DNA from: Candidatus Bathyarchaeum sp.
GTDB lineage: Archaea > Thermoproteota > Bathyarchaeia > Bathyarchaeales > Bathyarchaeaceae
Reading direction: 5' to 3'
Assembly (NCBI GenBank): GCA_003096255.1
Contig: PIXS01000150.1
Location: 1-9,567 of the forward strand
Length of the DNA stretch: 9,567 nucleotides
This document shows, one piece after another, positions 1-4,681 of the stretch. The translations under genes were made by a program, and so were the position numbers. Within the stretch, counting starts at the first letter, position 1. The number at the start of each line of letters is the position of its first letter. The notes beneath the pieces are model-generated. The model was not told where the DNA came from. It saw only the letters and a program-made list of their open reading frames with translations, and made no database searches.

Positions 1-149
1 CGTTGCTTCTCAAACTTTGCAAGGAAACGGATGCTGCAACGGTGCTGCTGCTTAAGGACCTTATAGAGGAGATGGAGCATGTTGCCGATGCCTGCGACGA
101 CACAGCAGACTACGTTAGAATCTTGACCGTTGCCAGAGAATCCACTTGA
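1..149 (+). CDS. C-terminal end of a DUF47/PhoU-like phosphate transport regulator (partial)
   Basis: The reading frame is open from base 3 (first complete codon) to a TGA at 147-149, giving about 48 residues. They form one amphipathic helix pair with the pattern KDLIEEMEHVADACDDTADY followed by VRILTVARES. The acidic E-x6-D-x3-D-x2-D spacing and the run-out 'DYVRILTV' resemble the last helices of the DUF47 (TIGR00153) PhoU-like family. Those proteins are all-helical, bind metal through such acidic clusters, and usually act beside Pit-type phosphate permeases. The 5' part of the gene lies outside the window, so its partner gene cannot be seen. The next gene starts 113 bases downstream. The family call rests on a short C-terminal piece only and is moderate. 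Confidence 0.6.
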   Translation, partial: LLLKLCKETDAATVLLLKDLIEEMEHVADACDDTADYVRILTVAREST

Positions 150-262
150 TGCCTGTCTATCAAGGTTACGTGTGATTGGTGAATGCAAAACATTAAAGAC
201 TACTCGCGCGATAGTATTACATGAAGTGCTTTTTCTAAAAAATCATCTTCGGAGAATTGTGT

Positions 263-1435
263 ATGGTACCAAATATTGTAGAGGATATTTTCTCAACCAG
301 CTTTAAGAGCGTCAACCAAGACAGCCCCCTATCCGCATGCCTCTCCCTTCTCAAAGAAGAGGCGACACCAGTTCTGGTAGTGGTAAACAGCAAAGGAAAA
401 TACGTGGGCGTAATCGCTCACAGATGGATAGTCCGATCGCGTTCTGACCCAGCGACAACCAAAGTGGAGACCTTGATGCGTTCAGCACCTACCGTGTCAC
501 TCCAAGATTCCCTCAGCAAAGTAGCGAGACTGATGATAACCAGCGGAATAAGCCTGCTTCCAGTTTTCAAGGGCGACAAAATGGCTGGAATCGTTACAGA
601 TGATGCCGTTATTAAGGGTGCAGTGGTTGGAAAGTGGGGAAACACCAAAGTTGAGGATGTGATGACCAAGAAGCCTTTCCTTGTCGAAGAAACTGAGTCA
701 GTGGGAGCCGTCCTGAGCCTATTCAGGGAGCACGGCATCTCCCATTTGCCTGTAGTTAAAGACGGCAGCCTCGTGGGCATTGTAAGCATCAAAGACATAA
801 TCACAGGCATCTTTCAGCCAAGACAACGCCAAACAGTAGGCGACATAGCTGGAGAAAAATCCCCAGTTCTAAGTATTTCAGCCAAAGGAATAATGACGAA
901 GCCAGTCATCACGGTCCTGCCTGAAACCACCCTTAAAGATGCGGTAGCTAAGATGCAGAAGTTTGACATCACCTCTTTGATTGTTATCAGTAAAGGAAGA
1001 CCCGCAGGAATCTTAACCAGAAGAGACCTTCTTGAGCCCCTAGCTGAAATGGAGTTGCCAAAACAGCGGATAACTGTCCAGTTTTCTGTGAAGGGCGTAA
1101 AAATGGATGACTTTCAACGTGGAATAATAATGGAAGACTTCGAATCCTTTGCCCAAAAATACCAAAAGACCCTGGAAGCGGGCACACTTTTCGTTTACAT
1201 GAAAACTCATGGGACAAACTACAAGGGTCAGCGACTGATTCACTGTCGGCTCCAGTTCAGGACAAGAAGAGGTTCATTCTTCAGCTCCAGTGAAGGCTAC
1301 GGCGTAGAAGCAACCTTTCACACCGCCTTGGGTCGCCTTGAACGGCAGCTTCTGAGAAGCCAAGAGCTTGCCCATGAACCCGAATACGCCAAAAAGTATT
1401 TGCGGAGAATAGACTTTCCTTCAACAGAACTCTAA
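263..1435 (+). CDS. Four-CBS-domain protein with C-terminal HPF/S30AE-like domain, probable archaeal ribosome hibernation factor
   Basis: The protein has 390 residues and is cytoplasmic. Four CBS repeats lie at about residues 6-60, 68-122, 130-184 and 208-262; repeats 2-4 begin with ETLMRSAP, EDVMTKKP and KGIMTKPV. Tandem CBS pairs usually sense adenine nucleotides. Residues about 270-365 form a beta-alpha-beta-beta-beta-alpha module (ITVQFSVKGV, a helix, LFVYMKTHG, HCRLQFRTRRGSFFSSSEGYG, then a basic helix) that resembles the RaiA/HPF ribosome-binding domain. Family knowledge, from memory: archaeal CBS-HPF proteins have been found on idle ribosomes, so the likely role is shutting ribosomes down under energy stress with nucleotide sensing by the CBS part. 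A TTG at 257 is in frame, but GGAG at 251-254 sits 8 bases before ATG 263 and only 2 before the TTG, so ATG was chosen. The next gene starts 26 bases after the stop. Confidence 0.85.
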   Translation: MVPNIVEDIFSTSFKSVNQDSPLSACLSLLKEEATPVLVVVNSKGKYVGVIAHRWIVRSRSDPATTKVETLMRSAPTVSLQDSLSKVARLMITSGISLLPVFKGDKMAGIVTDDAVIKGAVVGKWGNTKVEDVMTKKPFLVEETESVGAVLSLFREHGISHLPVVKDGSLVGIVSIKDIITGIFQPRQRQTVGDIAGEKSPVLSISAKGIMTKPVITVLPETTLKDAVAKMQKFDITSLIVISKGRPAGILTRRDLLEPLAEMELPKQRITVQFSVKGVKMDDFQRGIIMEDFESFAQKYQKTLEAGTLFVYMKTHGTNYKGQRLIHCRLQFRTRRGSFFSSSEGYGVEATFHTALGRLERQLLRSQELAHEPEYAKKYLRRIDFPSTEL

Positions 1436-1461
1436 ACCATACTGGATTGGGAGGTGGAAAT

Positions 1462-1587
1462 GTGACACAAAAAGGAGAAATGTACGCCTGTAAAATCTGC
1501 GGTAACGTGGTGGAAGTCGTCTCAGCAGGTAGTGGAGTCCTCGTATGCTGTGGACAGCCCATGCAGCTTGTAAAGGACGAGGACTAA
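1462..1587 (+). CDS. dfx: Desulforedoxin (Dx-type rubredoxin-like iron protein)
   Basis: A 41-residue gene. The frame reads MTQKGEMYACKICGNVVEVV and continues to VLVCCGQPMQLVKDED. Four cysteines in a C-x2-C (residues 10 and 13) plus adjacent C-C (29 and 30) arrangement match the desulforedoxin fold, which binds one iron with four cysteines and normally forms a homodimer. The same module forms the N-terminal domain of desulfoferrodoxin-type superoxide reductases. Here it stands alone: the frame stops after the Dx module and the catalytic superoxide reductase domain is absent. Its role is probably electron transfer in oxidative defence, which is inference. The start is GTG 1462, with a strong GGAGGTG at 1450-1456 placed 5 bases upstream; an ATG at 1460 in another frame meets TGA at once. 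It follows the CBS-HPF gene by 26 bases and may be co-transcribed with it. Confidence 0.85.
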   Translation: MTQKGEMYACKICGNVVEVVSAGSGVLVCCGQPMQLVKDED

Positions 1588-1594
1588 CAGCATC

Positions 1595-1604
1595 TATAAA
1601 TAAA
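1595..1604 (+). promoter_or_regulatory. TATA box of pyrI
   Basis: TATAAATAAA lies in the 62-base gap between the desulforedoxin stop and pyrI. Transcription would start about 25 bases downstream, near 1625, leaving room for the GGGGTGG ribosome binding site at 1636-1642. This suggests that pyrI has its own promoter and is not only read through from upstream. Confidence 0.5.
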
Positions 1605-1649
1605 CTAGCTGCACATAATAATTCGGAATCCTGAAGGGGTGGATTAGCT

Positions 1650-2114
1650 TTGGGTGAAACCACTTTACGTGTATCCAAGATTAAAGACGGAACAGTAATC
1701 GACCACATCACAGCCGGACATGCCCTAGATGTGCTAAAGATTCTAGGGGTCACAGGCCGCGTCAACGGGGTTGTCACAGTTGGCATAAACGTGCCAAGTA
1801 AAACCTTGGGCATGAAAGATATGGTCAAGATTGAAGGAAGAGAACTCAAGTCAGAAGAAGTGGACAAGATAGCTCTCTTGGCTCCCCACGCCAGCATCAA
1901 CATCATCAGAAACTACAAAGTCGTTGACAAGCAGCTGGTCCAGCTACCCAACATGATACGGGAAGCAGTCAAATGCGCTAACCCTGCCTGCATCTCAAAC
2001 AGTAAAGAACCCGTTAAATCCACCTTCTATGTGGACAGCAAAGAGCCTCTCCGCTTAAGGTGCCATTACTGCGGCTACATCATGGAAAATCAGGACATCC
2101 CCAAACAATTCTAG
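1650..2114 (+). CDS. pyrI: Aspartate carbamoyltransferase regulatory subunit
   Basis: The protein has 154 residues, the usual PyrI length. It carries the allosteric nucleotide-binding N-terminal domain (GTVIDHI at residues 14-20, MKDMVKIEG at 55-63 with Lys60) and a C-terminal zinc domain with Cys109, Cys114, Cys138 and Cys141, the same spacing as in the Escherichia coli protein. PyrI has no catalytic activity. It binds ATP, CTP or UTP and, through the zinc domain, docks on the PyrB trimer to control the first committed step of pyrimidine synthesis. Archaeal pyrI usually directly follows pyrB, but here the upstream gene is desulforedoxin and the downstream gene is unrelated, so pyrB must be elsewhere. 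The start is TTG 1650 with GGGGTGG at 1636-1642; no ATG lies upstream in frame. Confidence is very high. Confidence 0.96.
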   Translation: MGETTLRVSKIKDGTVIDHITAGHALDVLKILGVTGRVNGVVTVGINVPSKTLGMKDMVKIEGRELKSEEVDKIALLAPHASINIIRNYKVVDKQLVQLPNMIREAVKCANPACISNSKEPVKSTFYVDSKEPLRLRCHYCGYIMENQDIPKQF

Positions 2115-2161
2115 CCAGAATGAAACAAATCGCGCCTTTTAGCCTAATTTTTTGCGTTTTC
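2108..2161 (+). terminator. Possible pyrI terminator (weak hairpin over the stop, then T-tracts)
   Basis: ATTCT (2108-2112) and AGAAT (2117-2121) can pair around a 4-base loop that contains part of the stop codon. T-rich stretches follow at about 2137-2140 and 2148-2161. The T-tract is some 15-25 bases from the short stem, so the oligo-T itself, which is enough for many archaeal polymerases, is the more likely signal. Confidence 0.3.
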
Positions 2162-2225
2162 GTGTGTGAATTTCTACTTCACAACCGTTATCAACCTGAC
2201 CCACAGAGTCTTTTTTGTGGTCTAG

Positions 2226-2696
2226 TTGTCAATATCGACAAAAGAAGAACTGCAGTTTCTGCTTCATAGAGCTTGGGAAATCGAAAAAAAGTTTGAATCC
2301 CTTTCTGCTTGGAAAGGCTTTGTTTCTGTGGGACAGACTTTCAGGTCAACGGTTCTGACTTTGGCTAGAGAATCCTACACCCACAGGCTTAATTTGGAAA
2401 AACTGCTGAAAAGCCTTAACCTTGAAGCTACTACAAACGAGATTCCTGACGGAGTTTTTGACTTCACGGGCATGCTTGACTCAGAGGCAATCCAGAAAAT
2501 CGTCGAAAACGATGAGATAGTCAAGGATTTGTACACAAAAATCGTGGAGACCACTGACCCAAAGGTTGTTTCAGAATTGTCTGGTGGAAAGAATACTGAC
2601 TTTTTTTATCAAACACTGAAGCGGATGATTGAGGATGAAACAAGACACATTAGCATGGTCAAGAAGACTGCAGGTCGCATAGAACGGATTCAATGA
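2226..2696 (+). CDS. All-helical protein, possibly ferritin-like/rubrerythrin-like
   Basis: The protein has 156 residues, is predicted soluble and almost entirely helical, with four helix blocks at about residues 6-26, 34-64, 84-113 and 122-150. Candidate metal ligands sit as in a diiron four-helix bundle: Glu18, Glu20 or Glu24 in helix 1, E49-x3-H53 in helix 2, Glu94 or Glu97 in helix 3, and E138-T-R-H141 (an E-x2-H) inside EDETRH in helix 4. The second helix has E-x3-H where classical ferritins have E-x2-H, so metal binding is uncertain. There is no rubredoxin domain. The start is TTG 2226, preceded at once by an in-frame TAG at 2223-2225, so no longer form is possible; the upstream sequence has only a weak GTGGT-like ribosome site. 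The family is inferred from pattern, not recognised outright. Confidence 0.6.
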   Translation: MSISTKEELQFLLHRAWEIEKKFESLSAWKGFVSVGQTFRSTVLTLARESYTHRLNLEKLLKSLNLEATTNEIPDGVFDFTGMLDSEAIQKIVENDEIVKDLYTKIVETTDPKVVSELSGGKNTDFFYQTLKRMIEDETRHISMVKKTAGRIERIQ

Positions 2697-2717
2697 CTTG
2701 TTGTGGTGTTGTCTCGG

Positions 2718-2729
2718 TTTCTGTTTTTT
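2718..2729 (+). terminator. Oligo-T terminator candidate after the ferritin-like gene
   Basis: TTTCTGTTTTTT lies about 20 bases after the stop at 2694-2696 and just before the operator region of the next gene. No convincing stem precedes it. The call relies on the known preference of archaeal RNA polymerase to stop at T-runs. Confidence 0.3.
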
Positions 2730-2740
2730 CAATGGTTGTT

Positions 2741-2758
2741 TATTACTGTATAGTAATA
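2741..2758. promoter_or_regulatory. Operator 1 of the heat-shock-type regulator, TATTAC-N6-GTAATA
   Basis: A perfect inverted repeat, TATTAC (2741-2746), spacer TGTATA, GTAATA (2753-2758), lies immediately upstream of the TATA box at 2759-2766. An identical pair of half-sites with the same 6-base spacer recurs at 2780-2797, centre to centre 39 bases away. Position and duplication indicate a repressor binding site, most simply for the winged-helix protein encoded directly downstream. Confidence 0.65.
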
Positions 2759-2766
2759 TTTATATG
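2759..2766 (+). promoter_or_regulatory. TATA box of the regulator-hsp20 operon
   Basis: TTTATATG lies between the two operators. A start site about 25 bases downstream falls near 2785-2790, inside operator 2, and gives a leader of about 25 bases that still contains GGGTGAGG (2800-2807) 4 bases before ATG 2812. Confidence 0.55.
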
Positions 2767-2779
2767 GAAAAACGTCACT

Positions 2780-2797
2780 TATTACTTTACGGTAATA
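2780..2797. promoter_or_regulatory. Operator 2, second TATTAC-N6-GTAATA copy over the predicted start site
   Basis: TATTAC (2780-2785), spacer TTTACG, GTAATA (2792-2797). With one flanking base on each side the arms extend to seven (TTATTAC/GTAATAA, 2779-2798). The half-sites are identical to operator 1 and the spacer has the same length but a different sequence, so the conserved bases look selected. Occupancy would cover the predicted transcription start and block polymerase loading or escape. Confidence 0.65.
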
Positions 2798-2811
2798 ATG
2801 GGTGAGGCTAC

Positions 2812-3231
2812 ATGAGCCTAAAACTACAACTAGTAAAAAACGGAAAAATAATCTTCGAAATTCCCCTATCTCCCACAGACTGGCCAAAAGACCAACTTGA
2901 AACCGAATTCGCAGCCTTCGAAGAAGACTTTGAAAAATTCTCCAGCATGTTCGACGCCCTATCCAACCAAACGCGCCTAAGAATGATGCGCCGACTAGTC
3001 CAAGAAGAAAACAGCACAATGAACTTTGCAGATTTCATGCGCGACCTAGACTTAAACCCAAAAACGGTCTGGGAGAACTCAAAAAAACTCAGCGACGGCG
3101 GATTCTTAACAAAAACGGGCAGAGGAACCTACAGCTGCTCAGAATTCAGCCAATCAGCCTTCCTGACCCTGAGCCTCGCCCTACGCCGACTAGTAGAATC
3201 TCTAGAAGAGATAGAGAATTTGAGGAGGTGA
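2812..3231 (+). CDS. ArsR-like winged-helix regulator, probable heat-shock repressor (Phr/HSR1-like role)
   Basis: The protein has 139 residues. A winged helix-turn-helix spans about residues 46-108: MFDALSNQTRLRMMRRL opens it, FADFMRDLDLNPKTVWENSKKL holds the turn and recognition helix (about 82-95), and DGGFLTKTGRGTY forms the wing. A 45-residue N-terminal extension with a beta-hairpin and acidic helix precedes it, and a helical tail (116-138) probably dimerises. Archaeal heat-shock repressors such as Phr and HSR1 are ArsR-like proteins that repress their own gene and hsp20. Here the next gene is hsp20, its ribosome binding site overlaps this stop, and two identical dyads flank the shared promoter. 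The role is therefore inferred from domain plus context; it is not shown to be an orthologue of Phr. Start ATG 2812 has GGGTGAGG 4 bases upstream. Confidence 0.82.
   Translation: MSLKLQLVKNGKIIFEIPLSPTDWPKDQLETEFAAFEEDFEKFSSMFDALSNQTRLRMMRRLVQEENSTMNFADFMRDLDLNPKTVWENSKKLSDGGFLTKTGRGTYSCSEFSQSAFLTLSLALRRLVESLEEIENLRR
3223..3231 (+). promoter_or_regulatory. Ribosome binding site of hsp20 overlapping the regulator stop
   Basis: AGGAGGTGA contains a near-full complement of the archaeal 16S rRNA 3' end and includes the regulator's TGA stop (3229-3231). It lies 7 bases before GTG 3239. This fixes the GTG start and implies translational coupling of the repressor and chaperone genes. Confidence 0.75.
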
Positions 3232-3238
3232 AAAGATC

Positions 3239-3829
3239 GTGCCAGAAGAAGACAGATGGTCTAAGAAAGGATGGCCCTTCTTTAGAAGCGGTCTAGGAGA
3301 CATCGAAGCAGCTTTCAGAGAAATGGAAGAGATGATGACGAAACAGTTCGAGAACCTGTCCAAGATTTCACCCGAAGACTTAGCCCGTGAACAAACATTG
3401 CCCGACGGAACACAAGTGAAGAGCTGGGGACCCTTCGTGTACGGCTACAGCGTAACCATGGGTCCAGATGGAAAAGCAAAAGTAAAAGAGTTCGGAAACC
3501 TCAAGCCCGAAACCAACACAGGAAAACCCCAATTGAAGACGGAAGAGAAGCGTGAGCCCCTAGCAGACGTGATACCTGGAGACAAAGAAGTCAGGGTGAT
3601 AGTTGAACTGCCTGGCGTAGAAAAGGAAGAAATCAAACTCTCCGGAACAGCAGATAAGCTAACGATTTCAGTTGATGCACCTAAACACAAATACTACAAA
3701 GAAGTTGAATTGCCCACCAGGGTTGACGTTAAAAAGGCGACATCGAAATACAAGAATGGCGTGCTAGACATCACCATCCCCAAAAAGACAGAAGAGGAAA
3801 CAAAAAGCGAACCTATGAAAATCGAATAA
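3239..3829 (+). CDS. hsp20: Hsp20/alpha-crystallin family small heat-shock protein
   Basis: The protein has 196 residues. The alpha-crystallin domain covers about residues 107-183: DVIPGDKEVRVIVELPGVEK opens it, then LTISVDAPKHKYYKEVELP, and the hallmark A-x5-N-G-V-L in ATSKYKNGVLDITIPK closes it. The 106-residue N-terminal part includes a helix (20-42) and GPFVYGYSVTMGPDGKAKVK, a module common in archaeal Hsp20s. The tail ends in PMKIE; MKI may stand in for the I-x-I motif that links dimers into oligomers. Small heat-shock proteins hold unfolding proteins without ATP in the cytoplasm until other chaperones act. It is the second gene of the repressor-hsp20 unit, starting 7 bases after the regulator's stop. 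The GTG start is set by the ribosome site at 3223-3231. Confidence 0.93.
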   Translation: MPEEDRWSKKGWPFFRSGLGDIEAAFREMEEMMTKQFENLSKISPEDLAREQTLPDGTQVKSWGPFVYGYSVTMGPDGKAKVKEFGNLKPETNTGKPQLKTEEKREPLADVIPGDKEVRVIVELPGVEKEEIKLSGTADKLTISVDAPKHKYYKEVELPTRVDVKKATSKYKNGVLDITIPKKTEEETKSEPMKIE

Positions 3830-3853
3830 ACAAACCATATCGGCTGTTAATCT

Positions 3854-3876
3854 CTTCTATTTTTATTCTTTTTTTG
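3854..3876 (+). terminator. Oligo-T terminator after hsp20
   Basis: A T-rich run beginning 25 bases after the hsp20 stop contains T5 (3860-3864) and T7 (3869-3875). No strong stem precedes it. It fits an archaeal oligo-T terminator that closes the heat-shock unit before the LSm promoter region. Confidence 0.45.
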
Positions 3877-3916
3877 TTAAGAAGAAACAACTTGACACAT
3901 AATTCAGTAACAAAAG

Positions 3917-3926
3917 ATATATTTAT
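3917..3926 (+). promoter_or_regulatory. TATA-like element, distal promoter candidate for LSm-eL37
   Basis: ATATATTTAT is preceded by A-rich CAAAAG, which resembles a BRE. It would start transcription near 3945 and give a leader of about 80 bases. A second candidate lies closer at 3973-3980, so the operon may have two promoters. Confidence 0.4.
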
Positions 3927-3972
3927 GCACGCAAATGAATTACTTAATCCGCAAAAACTGACATCAGATACC

Positions 3973-3980
3973 TTTAAATC
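3973..3980 (+). promoter_or_regulatory. TATA-like element, proximal promoter candidate for LSm-eL37
   Basis: CCTTTAAATC (3971-3980) places a start near 4000, about 25 bases before ATG 4025. That short leader has no good Shine-Dalgarno sequence. The gene at 7578 has a similar CCTTAAATC element at a similar distance. Confidence 0.4.
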
Positions 3981-4024
3981 GTCAAGTTTAAACCTATTAA
4001 CGATACTAAGCAAAAGTTGACGAG

Positions 4025-4261
4025 ATGAATCGTATGAGCGAAATGGCCACCAAAATCTTGGAAGAAAGCCTCGGAAAAATAGTTCTTGTTAGGCTAAGAG
4101 GCGGAAAGAAACTGCGAGGAAGACTCAAAGGCTTCGACCAGCACCTCAACTTGGTGTTAGATGAAACAGACGACACCACAGACGTAGAAAACGTAAACAA
4201 ACTCGGCGCAATCATAGTCCGCGGAGACAACGTAGTAATAATTTCGCCTCCCCCAAGGTGA
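4025..4261 (+). CDS. LSm/Sm-like archaeal RNA-binding protein (SmAP)
   Basis: The protein has 78 residues, the usual size for an archaeal Sm-like protein. Sm1 spans about residues 14-46 (LGKIVLVRLRGGKKLRGRLK, then DQHLNLVLDET) with the conserved D-x-H-x-N-L loop that contacts RNA. Sm2 is at about 60-75 (LGAIIVRGDNVVII), where R-G-D replaces the R-G-x of other members. These proteins assemble into seven-membered rings that bind U-rich RNA and tRNA precursors in the cytoplasm. The pairing with eL37 directly downstream, 6 bases after this stop, is a long-known archaeal gene order. ATG 4025 was chosen; ATG 4034 and ATG 4043 are in frame and would still leave the whole Sm fold. Confidence 0.94.
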   Translation: MNRMSEMATKILEESLGKIVLVRLRGGKKLRGRLKGFDQHLNLVLDETDDTTDVENVNKLGAIIVRGDNVVIISPPPR

Positions 4262-4267
4262 GAAACG

Positions 4268-4465
4268 GTGGGAAAAATCAGCAAAGGCACATCCTCATTC
4301 GGTAAACGTGCCCATAAAACAGTCCACATCAAATGCAGACGCTGCGGCAAAAGAGCATACCACATACGAAATAAACAATGCGCAGCATGCGGCTACGGAA
4401 AAACAACAAAACTAAAAAGATTCTCGTGGCAAACAAAGACCCTAAACGGGGCAAGACTCGTCTAA
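4268..4465 (+). CDS. rpl37e: Large-subunit ribosomal protein eL37 (L37e)
   Basis: The protein has 65 residues and is very basic. It opens with MGKISKGTSSFGKRAHKTVH and carries a zinc ribbon with C-x2-C (23, 26) and C-x2-C (38, 41) in KCRRCGKRAYHIRNKQCAACGYG. eL37 is found in archaea and eukaryotes only, sits deep in 23S rRNA of the large subunit, and binds one zinc. The start is GTG 4268. AGGTGA at 4256-4261 overlaps the LSm stop and lies 6 bases upstream, so the two genes are translationally coupled. A terminator-like hairpin follows right after the stop. No residue is missing from the zinc site. Confidence 0.96.
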   Translation: MGKISKGTSSFGKRAHKTVHIKCRRCGKRAYHIRNKQCAACGYGKTTKLKRFSWQTKTLNGARLV

Positions 4466-4466
4466 C

Positions 4467-4501
4467 CTGCAAACTATGATTCACATAGTGCTGCAGTTTT
4501 T
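4467..4501 (+). terminator. Hairpin plus T5 terminator of the LSm-eL37 operon
   Basis: Two stacked stems form: CTGCA (4467-4471) pairs with TGCAG (4492-4496), and ACTATG (4473-4478) pairs with CATAGT (4484-4489). They are separated by a small internal loop, have a 5-base apical loop, and TTTTT (4497-4501) follows directly. It begins one base after the eL37 stop. The form is that of a bacterial intrinsic terminator, which is uncommon in archaea. Confidence 0.65.
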
Positions 4502-4516
4502 CTACATTCTTTACGC

Positions 4517-4534
4517 CTATTAGGATACTAATAG
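4517..4534. repeat. Perfect 7-base inverted repeat in the convergent intergenic region
   Basis: CTATTAG (4517-4523) and CTAATAG (4528-4534) pair around GATA. It lies between the eL37 terminator and the end of acs, in a 202-base gap with no gene. A weaker dyad, GCACC (4576-4580) with GGTGC (4591-4595), follows. No function can be assigned; both may be RNA processing or end-protection structures. Confidence 0.4.
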
Positions 4535-4632
4535 CAGTACATTGTTGAAAACAGTATTTTTTCAGAATTTTTCTCGCACCGCACAAACGTGGTGCCTACT
4601 GTTCACACAGAAGTGAGTATTGTAGAGAAATA

Positions 4633-4681
4633 GAAAAAAGAAAAAAAGAAAGAGAAAATACGAAGAATTATTTCTTCTTCG
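4633..4681 (-). terminator. Hairpin plus T-rich tract ending acs
   Basis: On the minus strand CGAAGAA (4681-4675) and TTCTTCG (4667-4661) pair around a 7-base loop that contains the acs stop codon. A long T-rich tract follows (complement of 4633-4658, with runs of six and seven). The stem includes the last acs codons, so the structure overlaps coding sequence. Confidence 0.55.

Noticed and set aside
1421..1906. Long minus-strand frame opposite desulforedoxin and pyrI
   Set aside because: It is antisense to two clearly identified genes, spans their intergenic promoter and shows no recognisable domain.
2060..2269. Plus-strand frame between pyrI and the ferritin-like gene
   Set aside because: It overlaps the end of pyrI and the start of the next gene in another frame, crosses T-rich terminator-like sequence, and has no ribosome site or family resemblance.
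3877..4024. Possible small RNA between hsp20 and LSm
   Set aside because: Two TATA-like elements are present, but I found no C/D box pair or long stem. The elements are simply explained as promoters of LSm-eL37.
4006..4365. Minus-strand frame opposite LSm and eL37
   Set aside because: It is the shadow of two conserved genes, low in complexity and rich in serine and leucine, with no ribosome site.
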